DNA of 64,000 bases from Prorocentrum cordatum (lineage: Eukaryota > Sar > Dinophyceae > Prorocentrales > Prorocentraceae), in assembly GCA_963575745.1 (NCBI GenBank), contig CAUYUJ010017893.1, positions 555,112 through 619,111 of the forward strand. The letters run 5' to 3'. The notes beneath the pieces are model-generated. The model saw only the letters and a list, made by a program, of their open reading frames with translations. It did no database searches and had not been told where the DNA came from. The position numbers were made by a program, and so were the translations under genes. Below are positions 10,119 through 20,617 of this stretch, in pieces; the first letter of the stretch is position 1; each line of letters starts with the position of its first letter.

Positions 10119-10322
10119 CTGGACGATGCCCCTCCTGCCGTTCACGGACACGACCCAGTCGTCCTTCTGTATGGCGCGCTGGCGGCGCGCCCGGGACTCG
10201 CAGGCCCTGGCCGCGTTCCACTGGTCGGCCCTCGGCCGCGCCGTGCCCCACCGCGGCGGGGGGGGAGGGGGCGGCGCGAGGAAGCGGCGGCGACGGGGGG
10301 CGAAGGGGTCCAGGCCAGAGTG
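10106..10322 (-). CDS. Split PDZ-like protein, exon 1
   Basis: The minus strand encodes QWNAARACESRARRQRAIQK then DDWVVSVNGRRGIVQELLAE, ending in the direct repeat at 10127-10106. The pattern charged/polar residue, D, W-[VI]-V-x-V-N-G is what the D-x-I-x-x-V-N-G strand-turn of a PDZ-like domain looks like. Upstream the frame is Pro-rich (FLAPPPPPPPRWG), perhaps a linker. A short F2 repeat lies immediately upstream (10335-10434) and may be another intron of the same gene. The start codon is not identified. The function of such dinoflagellate proteins is unknown to me. Confidence 0.45.
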
Positions 10323-10334
10323 AAGGGGCCATCG

Positions 10335-10434
10335 GATACACAAATAAATAGACACAAATAACAGGACTCCCCATATTTTCCCATCTTGTCTGGGGAATCG
10401 GCGATTGAGTGCGTCTGTGTCTTATCCCTCCTGA
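10335..10434. repeat. F2 dispersed repeat, copy 2
   Basis: About 100 bp, matching 6127-6279 in the same orientation but lacking roughly 50 bp of its centre. Both copies begin, read on the minus strand, with TCAGGAGGG. Confidence 0.6.
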
Positions 10435-11190
10435 CAGAGGGCAAGCGGAGAAGGGACGGCGAGGCGGAGCTTAGGAGGCAACTACTGTTCGGTGGCAACT
10501 CGTGGGAGCCTCCCATGCCATCTTGTCGGCTCTTGCGACTCGGCGCTAATCGGCGCTAAATCGATGCGGGTCGACGCAAGATCGACGCTAACCGGCTCCC
10601 GACGCGAATCGACGCGAGTCGACGCTAGAGACGGAATTGCGAAGGTGTACAAGGCTCCTATAATTTGCTACCGAACGAGCAAAGGAGGAACGACGAGGCG
10701 GAGGTTAGACTACTGGGATGTCTTCGTCGGAAAGATCAGGGAATATTAAACCCCATTGGGGGGCTGTTAACCCGGAATCGGCCGCAAATTAAACTGGATT
10801 GAAAACATATTGAACGGGACCAAACCGGATTAAGCGGGATTCCGCGGGATTAGACTGGATTTCGGACCAGGCCAAAGTCAGAGTTTGACCTCCCACGAAT
10901 TGCATGCGAAACGGACGGGGAGAAGGAGAGGGGCGAGGAGAGGCAGGGAGGGGAGAGGACGCGAGAGCTTAGGAGGCAAGTCCTAGTGGAGGTTCTCGTA
11001 AGAACGATGGCGGGCTATTAAGTAAGACGAGAAGCCAGGGCGGGGATCTACTCGGGTGAGCGTAAATCGAGAATCTCTGAGATCCAGCGGCTCTGGAGGA
11101 TGTCTCGGACGCCGCGGCCTTCTCGGAACGTTCTGGAACGCTCTGAGAGCGTTCTAGAACGCTCTGGAACGGATTTATCCTCGTCCTAGC
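10435..11190. repeat. Degenerate decamer-type repeats
   Basis: At 10540-10630 variants of ATCGACGCGAG recur every 10-12 bp. At 10770-10860 variants of CCGGATTAAGCGGGATT recur. The word GCTTAGGAGGCAA occurs near 10470 and 10970. No gene seen. Confidence 0.6.
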
Positions 11191-11400
11191 TTATGGAGCC
11201 ACTCAGCCGGATTAGGCCGGACTTAGCGGGGGACTAACCTGAATTAAGCAAAAATATGCGGGAGTGGGCGGGATTCAGCCGGGAAGTAAGCTAAATCGAG
11301 CTGGACTAAGCGGCATCAGAGGCTTGAGCGGGATTATGCCATATCGGACCACTTTTCGATCACGGGTATACCAGCGCGGATGCTGCATTTGGCCTCTCTG
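11190..11400. repeat. Dispersed repeat F8, copy 1
   Basis: GGATTATGCC, a GTATACCAGCGCGGATGCTG block and many GCCGGATTA-type words. The same order of words recurs at 42575-42730. Confidence 0.45.
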
Positions 11401-11545
11401 CAACTGCATCCCAAGACCTGCGACAGGCGGAAGCAATCAGTGGACACTCCCCCGCTCCCACGGACTCAAAGCCGGCACGCACGGGGGAGACTGCGGTCGA
11501 GATGCCACTCATCAGACCCACCGCCAACTTTGAGCCTTGGGGGGA

Positions 11546-11701
11546 GTCGGGCCGGCCTACTACAGGGGGATTTGGGACGAACGTTCTGTTGTTATGTATA
11601 GCGAACACACATACAACGCTCCAACATAGTTTAAACCAATCGTCCCCAGAATACTGTTTGACTGCGTTCGAACATTCCTCCTGTAGAGGGGCACGCCCGA
11701 C
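11546..11701. mobile_element. F4 TIR element, copy 2
   Basis: A 156-bp copy. Left GTCGGGCC...CTACTACAGGGGGAT and right ATTCCTCCTGTAGAGGGGCA then CGCCCGAC form the terminal inverted repeat. It contains the family core CGTCCCCAGAATACTGTTTG. TTGGG flanks it near both ends. Confidence 0.85.
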
Positions 11702-11716
11702 TTGGGTAAGCACTGG

Positions 11717-11728
11717 GGGGGGGGGGGA
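11717..11728. repeat. Poly-G tract
   Basis: A run of about 12 G directly after F4 copy 2. Confidence 0.9.
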
Positions 11729-11923
11729 CGCGTCGACCGATGACCTGTGGCAGGCGTGTGCGCTACGTCGCCCCCAGGCATGCCGCGAGGGGGAGGCCCG
11801 ACGGCGGGGGGCGAGGGCCGGGCTGCACGCGTCCAGCACACAGGCCGTGCCCGGCTCTCGGCGCCTCCCCAGGCGCGGGGCCCCCTCTGGGGGCTCACTG
11901 CGCACCCGCGTCACTGCACTCAT

Positions 11924-12109
11924 GTCGGGCGTGTCCCCCTACAAGGGGATTTTCGACGAAAAATAAAAATACCCCCAAAAAATTATCAAACAATCATCCA
12001 ACAAATAGTCTGGGGACTATTTTTGGGATATGTTTTGACCCTTTTGGGGCATTTCTAGGGTATTCTAAATTTTTCGTCGACAATCCCCCTGTAGGGGGAC
12101 AGGCCCGAC
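11924..12109. mobile_element. F4 TIR element, copy 3
   Basis: A 186-bp copy with the best-preserved ends: GTCGGGCGTGTCCCCCTACA at the left and TGTAGGGGGACAGGCCCGAC at the right, complementary over about 20 bp with two or three differences, then GGGGATT/AATCCCC. The interior is AT-rich with an inner GTCGAC/TCGACG echo. AT flanks each end. Confidence 0.9.
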
Positions 12110-12186
12110 ATAACACTGCACACCCGGGTCGGTCAGTCTTGGCGAGATCCTGCAGGATCCTGAACCCCAGCCCGGGCCAATGTGCG

Positions 12187-12800
12187 GGAGGCCCAGGAGA
12201 GGGAGGGCAGGATATGGGGGGGAGGGCAGGACAGGAGGGGGGAGAACAGAAGGGGGGGAGGACATGGAAGGGGGAGAGGAGAGGAGAGGAGGGGGCGGGA
12301 AAGTCCAGGGGCGGGGAGGCGGCTTTGGCTTGCCGCAGGAGCCTGCAAGCGATCATAAGGTGCTCTGGCGGACCCCCATCTGCAGGGACCCCCGCCTTCT
12401 TGAGCCCCGAGCCCTGCGGTATATCGGCTCTGGCCGGTGTGCGGCCCACGCCCGCCAGGTCCACGCGCCGCGTCTCCCCCGACCCCAGGGATCGGCCAGA
12501 GGGTCGGGGAGTGCAGGCTCGAGCTGGGAGCCCCAGAAGAGGGGCACGGGGGCGGCGGGGCTGGGAGCAGGTGGCGGGGGCACGGGGGGGGGGAGGGGGG
12601 GATAGGGAGGGAGGGCGGGGAAGCAGGGAGGTTCAGGGGAGGAGAGGAGGGAGGGTAGGATAGGAAGGGGAGGGCAGGACAGGAGGGAGGAGGGGGCGGG
12701 ACAGGAGGAAGGGGGACGGGGAGGGGAGGGGGGGGAGGGGGAAAGTCCAGGGGCGGAGGAGGAGCGGGGAGGCGGCGCAGCGGGAAGGAGGGCGCGAGGG
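12187..12800. repeat. Purine-rich GGA/GGGGA low complexity
   Basis: Two blocks (12187-12320 and 12540-12800) of GGA- and G-rich sequence. Between them the minus strand at about 12350-12480 encodes a short protein-like stretch (PADGGPPEHLMIACRLLRQA) that could be an exon, but nothing else supports it. Confidence 0.6.
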
Positions 12801-13084
12801 AGAGGGGCGGAGAGTCCGAGGCGACCCCTGTGATGCTAGAGCTGCTCGCTCGCATGCTGGGCATGGGGCGGGCCGACCCCCAGGACCCAGTCTCGTATTC
12901 GGCGTCTCGACGTCGGGCGGAGGGGGGGGGTTGGCTCCGGATCTCTTAAGGCGCGAGCAACAGCCATGGAAGGACCTGAGGAGCATCGTGCCCCGTCCGA
13001 CCCCAACCTGTTCTTTACATTCCACGTCTAAACTCATTCTGGGGACCTTCCAGGAGACACTCGCTCCACTCGTGCGTCGAAGCT

Positions 13085-13195
13085 GCGTCGTGAGTCCGTC
13101 GACTTGAGCCGACCTTGAGTCCAACCTGAGTCGAACCTGAGTCGAGCTTGAGTCCAGCTTGAGTCGAACCTGAGTCGAACTTGAATCGACCTAGA
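13085..13195. repeat. TTGAGTCGAACC minisatellite
   Basis: About nine degenerate 11-12 bp units of the form C(C/T)TGAGTC(C/G)A(A/G). Confidence 0.85.
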
Positions 13196-13249
13196 ATCAA
13201 ACAGGCCCGTTAGGTGGGCCTCAAGAAGGTCCCCTAAACGAGCATCTAA

Positions 13250-13435
13250 CCCAAACCACCGACGTCGTGATTTTTTCGTGACGCGACCCCCAGAGGTCCG
13301 GACCCTTTCCCCGGGACCGGCTTTTCATCCTGAATCGTTTTTCGACGGCCCCGAGGCCCGGTAAAAGCCCCCCGGAGGTCGAAAATAGCGAAAAGCCTGC
13401 CGTCGTGATTTTTCCACGATTCGAGGAAGTGTGGG
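13250..13435 (+). mobile_element. F1 short TIR element, copy c
   Basis: A 186-bp copy in the same orientation as copies d and e. Shared core: GTGACGCGACCCCCAGAGGT, CCGGACC, CCCCGGGACCGG, TTTTCATCCTGAATCG and CGAAAATAGCGAAAAGCCTG. The ends CCCAAACCACC and GGAAGTGTGGG are worn inverted repeats. Confidence 0.8.
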
Positions 13436-13621
13436 AAGTAGGGGTTCTTCGAAGACGACGAGGCGCATCTGGGGCCCGAGCAGCCCCAGCTCCCGGACGG
13501 CCCGGATCTGCGCGGCCCTCCGGGCGGTGCCTGCCCCTCTGCCCCAGCTCTCCCGCCGCGCTCGCCGGCGAGGGCACGCAGAGTACGCACGCATGCCGAT
13601 TCGTGTTCTGCGCCTGTGCGA

Positions 13622-13713
13622 AAATACGCACACATATATACATGTTCGCACACACACATATGTATACATATATACATATACATATATGTATATACATCGG
13701 TGTATTTATATAT

Positions 13714-13745
<32 letters not shown>
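13622..13745. repeat. (CATATA)n/(TA)n microsatellite
   Basis: ACATATAT-type repeats grading into a pure TA run at 13718-13745. One of five AT-rich islands in otherwise GC-rich DNA. Confidence 0.95.
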
Positions 13746-13748
<3 letters not shown>

Positions 13749-14184
13749 GCGTTTCGGAGGCCCTGCGCCCAAACACGTTTTCACCTCTTGGGGGCACACC
13801 TGTCACCTCCGCCGCCTTCCGCCGAGCTTCCTTTTACCAGCGCAACACCCTAGAATAATCGATCGGATGTCCAGCGTCGGGCCCGTCCGAAAACCAACCG
13901 TAAACACGGCGCAACCTCGAGAAAGCGCAGAGCGCAGAGCGACGAGGCAGAGGGCCAGAGGAGCGAGCACGCACGCGGGACCTATGGCCCCGCGCTCGAA
14001 CACCCCCTCCTCTGCGGGGATGGCACAACGAGAGCGGCCGCCTGAACCCCCTCTAGTGTAAAGGCGGGCCCTCATCAAAGAAAACAATTGAGCTAGCCTC
14101 CCTCGGGGCCTGGCCCAAGAACTTCGAAGTAGTTTCGCAGGTCTACTGTAGAAGACTAGGATCTGCCGAGGCCTGCGCGGGGCC
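13746..14184. other. Gene-free stretch
   Basis: No repeat or protein-like frame recognised. Confidence 0.4.
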
Positions 14185-14858
14185 TCACTTCTTTATCGGG
14201 CGCTTCAGCAATCCGTTGGACCTGTCCCCGCCTCCCTTGAATATCAACTTCTCGAGCTCATACCACTGCCCCCCGTTGGCTTTGAGCACACGCAGCGCTG
14301 CCATCACCGTGGGGTGCGACATAGCGGCGAATATCCACTTGGTTTCCTCTCCCTCCTCTCCGTCGATCGCCGTTGGGGCTCTCACGTCGAAGCACCTCGT
14401 CGCTTTGATCCTCGGCCCGGGACCCTTGGGGCACTTCCCGAACTCCGCCAGCATCATCAGCTCCGAGGCCGATTCCTGAGGGTTGGTGCCCTTGGCAGCC
14501 GCGGCCACCACTATCACCACCTCCTCGGGCCTGGTCACCACGGCTTCGCTCAATCTGAACAGCAGCATGCAGAGGTAGTCGTCGAGCTTCTTGCCGAGCA
14601 GGTCGGCAGCCACGACCTTGCCCCTGGCCTCTTTCCCGACTTTCTGGTAGTAGGCCGTGCTCGACTCCAGCGCCACCTGCGTCTGGGGGCAGACTCGGAG
14701 CCCCGAACAACCACGTTCTGATCTCGCGCCGTCCCTCGAAAGTTGTCTCCGTGCAGCAGCAGTAGTTTGGTCATCTGTCGGTCCTTCTTCAAGGTGCCCG
14801 CTACCTCGGCGCCCTCGGCGCTCAGGTCGATGCCCATCGACCCCTGCCTCGCCCGCAT
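14185..14858 (-). CDS. Small hypothetical gene, two frames joined by a 32-nt gap
   Basis: I do not recognise the product. An ATG at 14858 opens a protein-like frame (MGIDLSAEGAEVAGTLKKDR, then QMTKLLLLHGDNFRGTARDQ) that loses quality near 14714. The signal resumes in another frame at 14682 (TQVALESSTAYYQKVGKEAR, then helical segments such as LDDYLCMLLFRLSEAVVTRP) and ends LKRPIKK at a stop at 14185. Omitting 14683-14714, which starts GT and ends AG on this strand, joins the two halves in frame and yields about 212 residues. A 32-nt intron would be very short, so an indel in a pseudogene is equally possible. The C-terminal part is rich in helix formers and ends with basic residues. It lies immediately beyond the 3' end of LINE-A, on the same strand, and may be a host gene interrupted or tagged by that element. 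Confidence 0.45.
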
Positions 14859-16040
14859 CTCGCTTCACGGGTAGCTCGGCCGCGGGAGCGAACATCACTT
14901 CTCAATGTGTTGGTCACTGCCGCTGTCAATGGTGGTCGATCTGGAATTGATAGCGATGGCGGCGTCTGAGCCCGAACAAGCTGCGGATCGGAAAGATGTG
15001 GGCATCGTTTCAGCTGGATATGCCTGACCAGGGTGTCCTTGCGAGTAAACACTCGGGAGCAGCGTGGGCACCTGCGTGCACTGAGGTCCTCGGAGGGGAT
15101 ATTCACACGGTTGGCAATGATCGAGTGGGCCGCAAACCTGCGGTTCCCCAACCCCTTCCGACCGTTGCATCCTTTTCCACGCTCTGGGCGCGCAAGAAGT
15201 CGACAGGCATCAATCTCCCCTGCCTCCTGCTTGAAGTCGCTCTCAGCTTCGCGCGAGAGGGCCACTCTGAGCTCGGCAACAGAGAGCATGTTCAGCCACT
15301 CCAGCCAGTCACGAGACACACGCGGCGATTTGGACGGTGATCGCTCCTTGTCAGCTGCTGAGATGCGAGTCCAAAGCGCCCGAAGATCCGAGAGGAGTTG
15401 TCCTATTCGGCAGGAGTGGTTGCGACACCTGGAGTCCTCAAAGGAAAGCTTCCCGAATACTACTGATCGCGTAGCTATCGTGGGGTCGTAGTCTGGGGTT
15501 TCTGGTAGACGCCCTGGAGATATGACACGCCGCCACCACTGAAGCCTACGATACAGGAGAGTAGAGCTGGCACTGAAGATGGTGGCTCTCCTACGAATAT
15601 CCGAGCTGGAGACGCGATGCATGTGAGCGGGCGACCGCAAAATATGTCGAAGTTTGCGGGTCTGCCATCTTTCCAACTTCTTCAGATCGGCTTGGGCCAG
15701 GAAGGCCACCTCCAGCGCGCTCAGCGCGATCGAACGAACAAGCGAGCACCACAGCCGCACCTTCAGACGGATACTGAGGTTGCCCTTTAGAACACGTTGG
15801 GCAAGACGGCCGTGCGCCTTGTTCGCAGATGAGAAGCGAGTCCTGACCTCGGGGGAGTAGGGGCCCGTGGCAGAGAGCAAGCAGCCGAGGTGCTTAAACG
15901 TCGGTGTCGGGTGTAGGGCGCGGACCTGCATGTCTACGTGGGTCATGTGAATGTCAGTCTGCTGTCTTGCAGTCTGTTGCCGAAGTTTCCTGCTGCCCCT
16001 CCCCGCAGCGCTCAACATCACCTGGGTTTTTGGACATTCA
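14822..16040 (-). pseudogene. LINE-A: RT C-terminal region plus zinc finger
   Basis: The longest intact piece of LINE-A (399 codons to 14822). It begins just after the RT catalytic motifs and carries the FKHLGCLLSATGPY segment typical of the end of non-LTR RT palms, then a helical thumb-like region (LVRSIALSALEVAFLAQADL, KKLERWQTRKLRHILR) and a C-terminal zinc finger CPRCSRVFTRKDTLVRHIQL ending KRCPH (CX2CX12H, then C and H). This arrangement is known from LINE-like elements whose ORF2 ends in a Cys/His finger. Its N-terminal end overlaps a frameshift at about 16040-16060, beyond which the RT continues in other frames. The last 30 residues are Arg-rich and may be flanking DNA. Confidence 0.8.
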
Positions 16041-16057
16041 TAGTCAGACCGCTGGCA

Positions 16058-17007
16058 TTAACCTGAGTCCTCAGGAAGTCTAGGAACGAGGTGACTGCGT
16101 GCGTCGAAGTCGTCGACGATAGCCGGGGCGATTAAACCATCTACGAATTTTATCTGGGACGTGTCTAGAACGGATAACTCGGCAGCCGCAAAGTCCTCGG
16201 AATTCCTGGAAACCTGGAAGGAGGGGTCGTACTGGACCTGGACGCCCATGACACCCCGCGACTCAAGTTTGGTCCCCGATATCATTGGTAATCATGTCAT
16301 AGATCGCGATGAATAGCCCTGGGCCCTCCACACTACCTTGCCGAAGCCCCTTCCGAATAAGAAATCGACGGCAAGGACGATTCGTACGGGCATCCCTGGG
16401 AATATAACGCGCTCCGTTATATAACTCCTGAACAGTCGAGCGAGCTTGTCGAGACAGAGCGAGTTTCTCGAGGGGGGCCCGCGCCTGCTGCCGATCGAGC
16501 AAATCAAACGCCTTCTCCAAGTCAATCAGAGCCGAGACGAGGATGACTGCTGGGTTCTGGGCACGCCATGGATTAGAACGAAAGCGTCTGCTGACCTCGT
16601 CGACTAGAGCAATGGCATCGCGAGTAGAACGGTCTTGCAGCGCGCCAAAACTGCGCGCCGGACAACTTGCTAGACATCTGGCGCAGCTCTGGCATAATGG
16701 TCACGTGTTTGCGATGGCTTTGCCCGCGTGTCCGATGAGGTCGATGGTTCTGTAATGGCCCTTGGCGTTCAACCCGTCTCATTGGGCTTCCCCAGGGAAG
16801 CTGTTTCACGCGCTTGAACCTTTGGGGCGCCCTTCGATACGCCTGTGCAGCCTGGAAAACTCCCAGAAGGGGATCTCCGATAATCTCCGTAAAGAGCTTC
16901 CAAAGTTCGGCAGCCGCACCTTCGGGGCCCTGTCGAGGGGCCTGAGAGGTGACGGGGTCTGTCCACTTGAGGACGGGGGCACTCTTGAAGTTGGGGGGCC
17001 TCTCCAA
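16058..17007 (-). pseudogene. LINE-A reverse transcriptase core, frameshifted
   Basis: Three overlapping frames together give the RT palm. N-terminal: AAELWKLFTEIIGDPLLGVF then QAYRRAPQRFKRVKQLP. Motif A: LIDLEKAFDLLDR near 16530-16495, with its Asp. Motif B: GLRQGSVEGPGLFIAIYD near 16345-16300. Motif C: KFVDGLIAPAIVDDFD near 16150-16110, where the second catalytic Asp is Gly. Shifts occur near 16740, 16540, 16290 and 16060. The closest named relatives would be LINE-type ORF2 proteins. The product would sit in the nucleus and perform target-primed reverse transcription if intact, which it is not. Confidence 0.8.
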
Positions 17008-17740
17008 AGCCTGGGTCGCATCATTGGCGTCATACTGGCCGATGAGGTCTTCATCGGGGGCATCGATGATCTCCTGAGGTCCGCCATCGTCGTCCGTGGG
17101 TTTCTATGTGGCCTCGAAAATAGAGCGCAGCGCGTCCGTGCGGACCTGCTGTTCCTCTTCGTCATCGAAGCACGGGTCCCCGTTGCTGGGTTGCGGACTG
17201 TCAGCATCGGCATCCTAGGCTTGGGCGCGAGCCTCATGATGATGGAGTAGCAACGTCGAATGTAACGCACTGCGTCCACTCTCTCTGCGTCGGCGACCGG
17301 AGCCGCAACATGCCGTCGCTTCTGTGAACGGACAGCTCTCTTCGCAACTTTCGCCGCACGGCGAAACTCAGAGAAGGTTGATTTGTACAACCATGATTGT
17401 TGGTTCCTCACCTTAGAAAGCATTCGTTGATAGTACTGCTTACGTCCAATCAGCTGAAGAGTATGCTCAGTCAACTCCTGCTTCTTAGCTGCCGCAGGGT
17501 TGCCAACACAGATAGAATACGCAGCATCCACGACCGCTCCTTCGAGAGCATTGTAGTGCTGATGGGCGGGGGAATAGAAGACCAGGGCCGCATTCCTGAC
17601 GCCAATCGCATCGGATTTGGCGGTGATGCAGCTCACCGCGTAGCCTGTCTCGAAAGCCTTGCACCCTTGCAGGCACCGTATCTTCGTGTAAAGTAGTTCG
17701 CAAGTCATGAAGGAGTAAATCACGATTCCATCTGGGCAAC
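16806..17740 (-). pseudogene. LINE-A linker between endonuclease and RT
   Basis: A basic, helix-rich segment (RKQYYQRMLSKVRNQQSWLY, then KSTFSEFRRAAKVAKRAVRS) that corresponds in position to the endonuclease-RT linker of LINE ORF2 proteins. Protein quality fades near 17230, where another frame change is likely. No separate function is proposed. Confidence 0.5.
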
Positions 17741-18600
17741 AGGGGCGACGGAATCTTGCGGCATTTAAACTTGGTTGAAATCCGAGCCTCGAGTGGTCGA
17801 TGATCGCGGTAGCCTCCAAGACTCACGGGAAGTGAAGGTAATACTTTGGCACCATATCCAGCTCCTCCCCGCAGCCATGTACAAATGAAGTCAATTTGAT
17901 TCCAAGTAGTACCGTCAGTATGAAGCCATGTGCCTGTGTGAGCGCTCTTGCTGCCGTGGGTGTTCAACGCCGTCAAATGCTGGGATTGCAGAATACTGAG
18001 TAGCTGGCCGTCGTTGTGGTTGGTAACTCTTGGGATGCGATCAGTACCAGCGAAGCCAACGTGAGGAAGTTCTGGGGCCATCGTTCCATTTGCATCAAGG
18101 CACCAGATCAACGTAGTACGCTGCGGGACTCTTCGGAATGCAGACTCACTGGCGTGCCAAGAATTGTCCTGCGCCAGTCTATGAGCCTGCTGCTGATTGT
18201 CTCGGTCGGCTCTCGCGGGTTGGTACGGTGGAGAGTTGGTCGGCGCATAGCCGTTCAATATGTAGAGGTCGCGCTCTGGGCGCCCCTCACGTCGTACGCG
18301 AAGTCCGAGAAGTCGTCCTGGAAGACCTCCAGCGGGTTGAGGTAAGATAAATTGAAGGCGGTGAGACGCCCATATTTGGTTCGAGTAGAACTCCGTGGGG
18401 TAGGGTAGATCCTATACCCAGCACAATTCCATGGGGTGGTGCCACTCATCAGAGCACTCTGGAAACATACTATGGCAATATTCTGATCCTTGGCGAGTCG
18501 TAACAGCTCACCCACTCGATCGATGCGAATCAAAGGCTCTGTGCTATAGCTCCAGACTTTCATCAGGTGGCCGTGGCGCGAAACTTGTGTTCGTCTGGGC
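17485..18600 (-). pseudogene. LINE-A endonuclease domain, inactivated
   Basis: An apurinic-type (EEP) endonuclease split over two frames. 18600-18260 carries the first strand and helix (RVGELLRLAKDQNIAIVCFQ) followed by SALMSG where this family normally has the catalytic Glu, so that residue is lost. 18258-17740 carries LIWCLDANGTMAP (the D-x-N motif kept), GTTWNQIDFICTWLRGGAGY (the R/Q-I-D-F/Y strand) and GGYRDHRPLEARI, where the D-H pair of the SDH motif survives. Frame changes lie near 18257 and 17750. It precedes the RT in the usual LINE order. Confidence 0.75.
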
Positions 18601-18690
18601 GGCATTGATGGTGGTGGCGCTGGCTCAGGTTCTCGTTGATGAATCAGCCTTTCATGTTGAACAGCGTGGGCGGCCACAAGACGTGTAAGC

Positions 18691-19604
18691 AGCTGACCGT
18701 GGTACCAGCAGCTGCCCGTCACTATGGCGAATCGTACTGCTTGTCTCCAGGCCCTTTTGCCGCCCATTTGCCATGGCTCCCGCCGTTGGTTTTGTAGGTG
18801 AAGCCGAGATGGCGGTCCAGCTCGGTCGGGCGGCCGAGCAGCGCTCACCTCGCAGGCAACGGCAGCAACCTCCGTCCATAGGTATATAAAACTACACTTC
18901 GGCATACATCTGCGAATGCAGGCAGGGACATCCGTACAGGGCACAGAGACAAAGCATGCACATATACTATGAGATGTAGAGGAAGACGTACACGCACACA
19001 TATAAATAGACATGACGAACGACGGGAAGGAATACTGGAGAGAAGGAGAGAATGACATAACAAGGGAGGACAGAGAGAGAGGCATAGAGAGAAAGGCATA
19101 GAGAGAGAGAGAGAGAGCGACAACTACGTCTATGTGTACGGATGCACCTACATATATACGTGTATATACACATGAGTATATACGTATATGTTGATACATA
19201 TGAAGCTGTTTATGCATATATATATGTATACACTGATCATGAAGATGTAGACACATCGGGTTGACGAGGGAGAAAGACAGAGTGAACAACACAGAGAGGG
19301 AGAGATAAGTATATATCGAGACACGTTTACGTCGCTGCGCTGGCGGACGCTCAGCGCGGTCGGAGCGGCACATCGGGTCACGGGAGCGTGAATCCCGCCC
19401 AATGCCTCTGGGCGTGAGTGGTTCACCAAACCCCCCTTCTTCCCCCACCTGTTCCCGATGAATACACATCACCTCCTCCCAGTTAACAAACACCCCATCC
19501 CCCAAGGACCAGCAACCAACAAGGGCCAATGGGACCCCGCGGAGGTGCCGTCATCTTGCCTGCTTCGCGCAAGGCCACCGTTCCTAGCAACAAAAACAAT
19601 GGAG
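18691..19604. repeat. GA- and ATATAC-rich low complexity
   Basis: GAGAGA-rich at 19060-19112 and 19265-19310, TATATACGTATATACACATG-type sequence at 19145-19240. No gene seen. Confidence 0.7.
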
Positions 19605-20143
19605 CATGCACTTCGCGGCCAAGTCTGGATCCTGCGCGGCCGCCCCGCGATCACTGTCCATTGGTGTTTGACAAGGACCGCGGGGGTGCTGGCACATTGC
19701 CTGCTGCGTGCAGGCTCACCAGCCACCATGATGGCCTCCCCGCCGCGACTGTGAACTGGCTTTCGAAAAGGATGGTGAGGGCCGCCATGTTTTCCGATGT
19801 GAATTGTCACGTGCGCGAGCGCACCTGGCACACTCTGCGCATGCCCCGGGCGTGGCGCACCTGGCGCGGCTGGACCATGCGGCACACATGGCGCGCGTGG
19901 AGCACGTGGCGCATCTGGTGCGCGAGGCGTGCCTGGCACGCTCGGGCCCCACGGGTGCCTGGCGCACCTGGAGCGCCTGGCACGCGTGGCGCAATTCGCC
20001 CCATCGCGCACACGGGGTCTATATACCAGTAGCTGCCCATCCATGGACGACCGCTGAACATGCTGAGGCCCTGCTGCTACTGATGTGTTGAGAGGGCGGG
20101 TGGGAGTGAGCCAGACAGCTTGCGAGCGGGGAGGGTGTCTTGA
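19605..20143 (+). repeat. Long dispersed repeat F6, copy 1
   Basis: About 540 bp, matched by 22016-22512 in the same orientation. Shared blocks in order: TCCTGCGCGGCC/TCATGCGCGGCC, TTTGACA(A/G)GGACCGCGGGGGTG, CCCACCAG-like, TGT(T/C)TTCCGATGTG(A/T), a helical-period GTGGCGCACCTGG minisatellite (19830-20000) and GGAGGGCGGGTGGGAGTGAG. Part of a third, older copy is visible at 20390-20455. Confidence 0.75.
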
Positions 20144-20617
20144 TCACTGTTCCTTAGATACACCCCCTCCCCAGGCGACCAGCGTCCAACCAGAAATCAT
20201 GAGGACATCATTGCGACCCGTCCCCACCGTCCTTGTCAAAAACAATACAAACTGCACTCTGCCTCCACATTTGGAGCATGCGCGGCCAACCCGATGCGCC
20301 CCCCCCCCCACACCATACCTGTCAAAAAACGATGCAAAGTATACTTTGGGGCAAAGTCTTGAGTCATGTTCGTGAGGCCCGCGAACACTTTGTATTGTTT
20401 TTGACTGGGATGGCGGAGGTGTCAGCATATTCCCTGCCGGGCGCAGGGCGACCATCCCTGACACAATTATCCCGGCAAAGCAACCTAACACCGATATGTA
20501 GAAGCATATCTGAAAGCATTCCCCTTAAGATTCAGATGAAAATCCAGTTGTAGAATTCTGCTGTTCTCGCAGTCGTAGTCGCATTCGCGATGACAGTCGC
20601 AGCGGCAACGGCAGTCG
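20144..20617. other. Gene-free stretch with F6 fragments
   Basis: Holds AAAAACAATACAAACTGCA at 20240 and a TTTTTGACTGGGATGGCGGA block at 20398, both worn F6 fragments. Confidence 0.4.

Larger units (their letters stand above)
14890..18690 (-). mobile_element. LINE-A, decayed non-LTR retrotransposon
   Basis: About 3.8 kb on the minus strand, in order: endonuclease (about 18600-17740), linker (17740-17010), reverse transcriptase (about 17000-16040), thumb and zinc finger (16040-14900). At least five frame changes break ORF2. Catalytic motif C reads FVDG instead of x-x-D-D, and the endonuclease has lost key residues, so it cannot be autonomous. No ORF1 was recognised upstream. The 5' end is probably truncated near 18.69 kb, where low-complexity DNA begins. 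No poly-A tail or target duplication was found. Confidence 0.85.

Noticed and set aside
12353-12583. Possible exon between purine tracts
   Set aside because: Only about 40 residues look like protein, with no splice or start evidence; mentioned in the repeat entry but not called.
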